Source: Clostridiales bacterium
Lineage (GTDB): Bacteria > Bacillota > Clostridia > Oscillospirales > Butyricicoccaceae
NCBI GenBank assembly: GCA_019418305.1
Contig: DYCA01000032.1
Span: forward strand, 1-17,801
Direction: 5' to 3'
DNA: 17,801 nt
The translations under genes were made by a program, and so were the position numbers. The notes beneath the pieces were generated by a model, which was not told where the DNA came from, did no database searches, and was given only the letters and a program-made list of their open reading frames with translations. Of the stretch, positions 14,819-17,801 are shown piece after piece (within the stretch, counting starts at the first letter, position 1; each line of letters starts with the position of its first letter).

Positions 14819-16684
14819 ATGGCGGCAAATTTGAACTATACAGAAATGGCGCATGATATCGTCCGGCTGGTCGGCGGTGCGGAGAATGTCGTTTCGCTGG
14901 GTCATTGCATGACACGTCTGCGCTTTGTGCTCAAGGATGAGAGCCATGCTGATACCGAACAGATCAAAGCTGTCAAAGGCGTTCTGGGCGTCGTTTCGGC
15001 TGGCGGACAGTATATGGTCATTCTAGGGCAGAACCTGCTGCCGGTCTATGAAACAGCGATCCGCGATTTCCATTTGAATGCCGGAGCGACGACAACGGAA
15101 AATCTGGACGCCAAAAAGCAGTCGCTCACCCTGAAAACCGCCGTGCTGGGCGCGCTGGGTTATGTATCCGGCGCGGTGGCTTCCATGCTGCCCGGTCTGG
15201 TCGCAGGCGGTATGCTCAAGGTCGTCCTGCTGCTGATTACGCTGGTGAACAGCGGTTTTGCAGATTCAACCACCTATGGTGTGCTCAGCGGCGTAGCAGA
15301 TGCGGCATTTTTCTTCATGCCGATTTTTGTGGCCTACGGCGCGGCCTCCAAGCTGGGTGCGACCCCCATTTATGCCATGATTGCGGCGGCAGCGCTACTA
15401 CACGGCAATTACACCGCACTCGTCACTGCCGGTGAACCTGTCACTTTTTTGGGTCTGCCGCTGTGGCTTGCGTCCTACTCCAGTTCCCTGCTGCCCGCGC
15501 TTCTGATCTCGCTGCTGGCCTTCTACATGGAGAAATTCTTCAACAAAATCATCCCCGGTATTTTCAAGTCGCTTCTAGTCGGGCTTTGCACCGTCACGGT
15601 GACCGCCTGCATCGGTTTTCTAGCACTTGCGCCGCTGGGTGGATTTCTGGGCACCTACCTTGCCAAAATCTTTGTATTCCTTGGCGATAATATTGGCTTT
15701 GTGGCAGTCGGTGCGCTGGCGGCCTGCCTGCCGTGGCTGGTCATGTGCGGTATGCATACGGCGCTAGTGCCTTTTATGACGCAAGCCCTTGTGGAGCCAG
15801 GCTATGATTCGATTTTCCGTCCCGCTTTCATCCTGCATAACATGGCCGAGGGCGGCGCTTGTATTGGCGTTGGACTGCGCGCTAAAAATGCGGATCAGCG
15901 TTCTGAAGCACTGGGTATCGCCTTTGGCTGTATCGTAGCCGGCGTAACCGAACCGGCGATCTACGGCATCAACCTGCCGCGTAAAAAGCCAATGATCGGC
16001 GTGATGGTCGGCGGCGCGGCGGGCGGCATTGTTGCGGCACTGTTGGGTGCGCGTGTGTACATTATGGGCTATTCGACCCTGCTGGCGCTGCCGATCTTCC
16101 AAGATACGATTATCGCTGCGGCGGCGGCAATCGCTGTGGCTATCATTGTATCGGCAGTGGTCACCTTCCTGATCACGTCGGATGCTGATTCCTCGATCAA
16201 CACAACGCAGGACACCGATACGCTTGCCCTCGCCCCCACATCGGATAACATGCTGACCGCGCCGGTAAACGGCGAGATGGTGGATATCGCCACCGTTAGC
16301 GATAAGACCTTTGCGGACAAGATTTTGGGCGATGGCGTTGCCTTTGCGCTCGAAGACGGTCTCATTACCGCACCTTGCAACGGCACAATCGGTATGCTGG
16401 CTGATACCGGACACGCTTTCGGCATGACGCGCACAGACGGCGTAGAGGTATTGGTACACGTTGGGATCAACACGGTCGAGCAAAATGGCAACGGATTTAC
16501 GCTTCTGGCGGCCGAGGGCGACACCGTGCAGGCCGGACAACCCATCCTTCGCGTGGATGTGGATATGCTGCGCAACAAGGGCTATGATATGACGACAATG
16601 TTAATCGTCACCGAGCCTGCGGGTAAAACGATCGCGTTTGTTCCGTTCGGCAAGGTCGACCGTGGACAGGTCATTACGAAATAA
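14819..16684 (+). CDS. bglF: PTS beta-glucoside-specific permease, EIIBCA
   Basis: Membrane transporter that phosphorylates a beta-glucoside during uptake, 621 residues, in the B-C-A domain order of BglF/BglP. EIIB (about 1-85) has its phosphorylated cysteine at C30 in GHCMTRLRF. EIIC (about 100-455) is strongly hydrophobic with the CGMHTALVPF and GVTEPAIYGI segments. EIIA (about 480-621) has both conserved histidines 15 residues apart, H532 in GHAFGM and H547 in VLVHVGI, as in IIA-Glc. A purine-rich GGGAGAGGGGG site precedes the ATG. The product sugar-phosphate would be handed to the GH1 enzyme encoded just upstream. All catalytic residues are intact; the sugar is inferred from family only. 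Confidence 0.95.
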   Translation: MAANLNYTEMAHDIVRLVGGAENVVSLGHCMTRLRFVLKDESHADTEQIKAVKGVLGVVSAGGQYMVILGQNLLPVYETAIRDFHLNAGATTTENLDAKKQSLTLKTAVLGALGYVSGAVASMLPGLVAGGMLKVVLLLITLVNSGFADSTTYGVLSGVADAAFFFMPIFVAYGAASKLGATPIYAMIAAAALLHGNYTALVTAGEPVTFLGLPLWLASYSSSLLPALLISLLAFYMEKFFNKIIPGIFKSLLVGLCTVTVTACIGFLALAPLGGFLGTYLAKIFVFLGDNIGFVAVGALAACLPWLVMCGMHTALVPFMTQALVEPGYDSIFRPAFILHNMAEGGACIGVGLRAKNADQRSEALGIAFGCIVAGVTEPAIYGINLPRKKPMIGVMVGGAAGGIVAALLGARVYIMGYSTLLALPIFQDTIIAAAAAIAVAIIVSAVVTFLITSDADSSINTTQDTDTLALAPTSDNMLTAPVNGEMVDIATVSDKTFADKILGDGVAFALEDGLITAPCNGTIGMLADTGHAFGMTRTDGVEVLVHVGINTVEQNGNGFTLLAAEGDTVQAGQPILRVDVDMLRNKGYDMTTMLIVTEPAGKTIAFVPFGKVDRGQVITK

Positions 16685-16716
16685 GATTCCCCTTTCTGCC
16701 AAGTTGACGGCAGCTA

Positions 16717-16757
16717 AAAGGCTCGGCGCAAAAATGCGTCGAGCCTTTCCTTTTATT
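16717..16757 (+). terminator. Intrinsic terminator of the beta-glucoside operon
   Basis: AAAGGCTCGGCGCA pairs with TGCGTCGAGCCTTT (one G-T pair) around AAAA, then CCTTTTATT. It lies 32 bp after the permease gene. Confidence 0.88.
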
Positions 16758-16890
16758 CTATACGAATATCTACTACATCAGAAAACCTGTATAGCTAATA
16801 AATCCATACGATATCGCTTTCTATACCAAGTACAGCACTGCTATGCCACACTTGCAGCTGCCGAAACAAAATTGTTCCATTGGGGTTTAG

Positions 16891-17618
16891 GAACGAATAG
16901 GACAGGCAGACAAATACGCCGCAGCAAACGAGAAAATCAATACCATTTACCACGAAAACAAAGGACGGTATGGGTATTGGCGTATCATGACAGCATTGAA
17001 TAGCCGTGGATTTCACTTCAATCACCAGACTGTTCAGCGACTGATGAAAGAGCTGAGCTTAGTCTGCCGTGTCAGGACAAAGAAATATTGCTCTTACAAG
17101 AGAGAAGTGGGCAAGAACGCACCCAATCTGCTCAACTGAGACTTTCGTGCCAAAAAACCAAACGAGAAGTGGGTCACCGATGTGACAGAATTCAGCCTGT
17201 TCGGACAGAAGCTGTATCTTTCGCCGGTTCTGGATTTACACAGCCTCTGTCTGGTTAGCTATACAATCTCTGAGCGGCCCACATCCAGTATAGTGACAAC
17301 CATGCTCAGCAAGGCTTTTGAAGCAATCCCGGATGGAACTGGACTAATTCTCCACTCTGCTCAGGGATGACAGTACCAGCACAAACCGTATCAGCGAATG
17401 CTCAAAGCAAAAGGCAACTGCCTGGATAATGCGGTAATGGAAAACTTCTTTGGACTTCTCAAAATGAGCTGTTATATCTGCAAGAATTTCAGTCTGCGAA
17501 TCACTTTAAACAAGAACGAATTGACTATCTGGACTATTACAACAACCGGCGTATTAAAGAAAGGTTTAAGGGCTTGCCGCCTGCGATTTACAGACAACAA
17601 GCCCTTTCAGTTGTTTGA
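16891..17618 (+). pseudogene. IS3-family transposase orfB (integrase core), inactivated
   Basis: The reading ERIGQADKYAAANEKINTIY, then HENKGRYGYWRIMTALNSRG matches the orfB HTH_21 region, and NEKWVTDVTEF opens the DDE core. Damage is threefold. TGA (near 17138) interrupts NLLN-DFRA. TGA (17368-17370) replaces the Trp of the usual HSDQGWQYQH, here HSAQG-QYQH, so the second catalytic Asp is also Ala. A one-base loss near 17480 shifts the frame: NCLDNAVMENFFGLLK is followed in the next frame by ELLYLQEFQSANHF and YYNNRRIKERFKGLPP, ending at TGA 17618. The N-terminus is missing. This is old, non-functional IS debris. Confidence 0.92.
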
Positions 17619-17659
17619 ACAATTCTTTCTTCAAAAGATTGTCTAACTTTTTTGGGGCA
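16891..17659 (+). mobile_element. IS3-family remnant with intact right end
   Basis: The stretch holds a broken orfB-type transposase and ends at 17659 with TGTCTAACTTTTTTGGGGCA (17640-17659). This is the typical ..CA right terminal repeat of the IS150/IS3 type, whose left partner would begin TGCCCC and A-rich. No orfA and no left terminal repeat are found upstream, so the left half is lost. The element is not mobile. Confidence 0.85.
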
Positions 17660-17705
17660 CTTCACATGCCTTTCCTATTGCATATTCAGCAAGTTGCACA
17701 AAAAG

Positions 17706-17741
17706 CCAAAAACCGACCTTTTCAAAAGAAAAGGTCGGTTT
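17706..17741 (-). terminator. Terminator of the minus-strand tRNA-Tyr
   Basis: AAACCGACCTTTTC pairs with GAAAAGGTCGGTTT around AAAA. Read on the minus strand the stem is followed by TTGGC after a run of T, 7 bp beyond the tRNA end. Confidence 0.85.
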
Positions 17742-17747
17742 AGACTC

Positions 17748-17801
17748 TGGTGGGAGGTGGTGGATTCGAACCACCGAAGTCATAGACGACAGATTTACAG
17801 T
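17748..17801 (-). tRNA. tRNA-Tyr (GTA), 3' part; 5' end outside the window
   Basis: On the minus strand the sequence reads CTGTAAA as the anticodon loop (anticodon GTA, Tyr), a long variable arm around TCTGTCGTCTATGACTTC, the T-arm GGTGG-TTCGAAT-CCACC, then ACCTCCC-A-CCA. A long variable arm is expected for bacterial tRNA-Tyr, and the CCA is encoded. The D-arm and 5' acceptor strand lie past the window edge. Confidence 0.93.

Noticed and set aside
17138..17370. In-frame TGA codons in the transposase as recoded sense codons
   Set aside because: All other genes here use TGA as stop, and the same gene also has a frameshift and a lost catalytic residue.

Overview
The window reads as a chromosomal segment of a motile, Gram-positive anaerobe of class Clostridia, probably an Oscillospirales-type gut bacterium. 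The reasons are strong AGGAGG ribosome sites, a two-subunit iron-sulfur serine dehydratase, a Clostridia-type flagellin and roughly 50 percent GC. The taxonomic placement is inference from gene content only.

Layout. (1) Positions 1-2670 hold a serine-use operon: a truncated DAACS-family symporter (sstT-like), then sdaAB and sdaAA, which deaminate serine to pyruvate. (2) Positions 2671-3193 hold three consecutive terminator hairpins, then an AT-rich regulatory stretch bounded by an imperfect inverted repeat. (3) Positions 3194-7231 hold the most striking locus: a CsrA-like protein with a long C-terminal extension, an overlapping TnpB homologue in which all three RuvC catalytic residues are replaced (N200, K284, A365), a structured non-coding stretch suited to a guide RNA, and a large flagellin gene. 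The flagellin leader carries a hairpin that displays a CsrA-type GGA site. This looks like a domesticated, nuclease-dead TnpB (TldR type) combined with CsrA, so flagellin could be controlled both at the DNA level (RNA-guided repressor) and the mRNA level (CsrA).

(4) Positions 7331-11317 hold a three-gene cassette behind flagellin: a large protein with a sulfotransferase-like C-terminal motif, a CysC-like kinase fused to a SAM methyltransferase, and a PHP-family phosphatase of the TrpH type. Together they suggest making an activated 3'-phosphonucleotide donor, transferring its group (sulfate, or possibly a methylated phosphoramidate) to flagellin or its glycan, and clearing the 3',5'-bisphosphate by-product. 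(5) Positions 11318-12240 are a relic region on the minus strand: a strong bidirectional terminator, a decayed TnpV-like fragment and a small unrecognised gene.

(6) Positions 12353-16757 hold a beta-glucoside module: an RpiR-family regulator, a GH1 6-phospho-beta-glucosidase and a PTS IIBCA permease, with a palindromic operator candidate beside an extended -10 promoter. (7) Positions 16891-17659 are a dead IS3-family remnant (two nonsense codons, one frameshift, one intact right end). The window closes with the 3' part of a minus-strand tRNA-Tyr (anticodon GTA) and its terminator.
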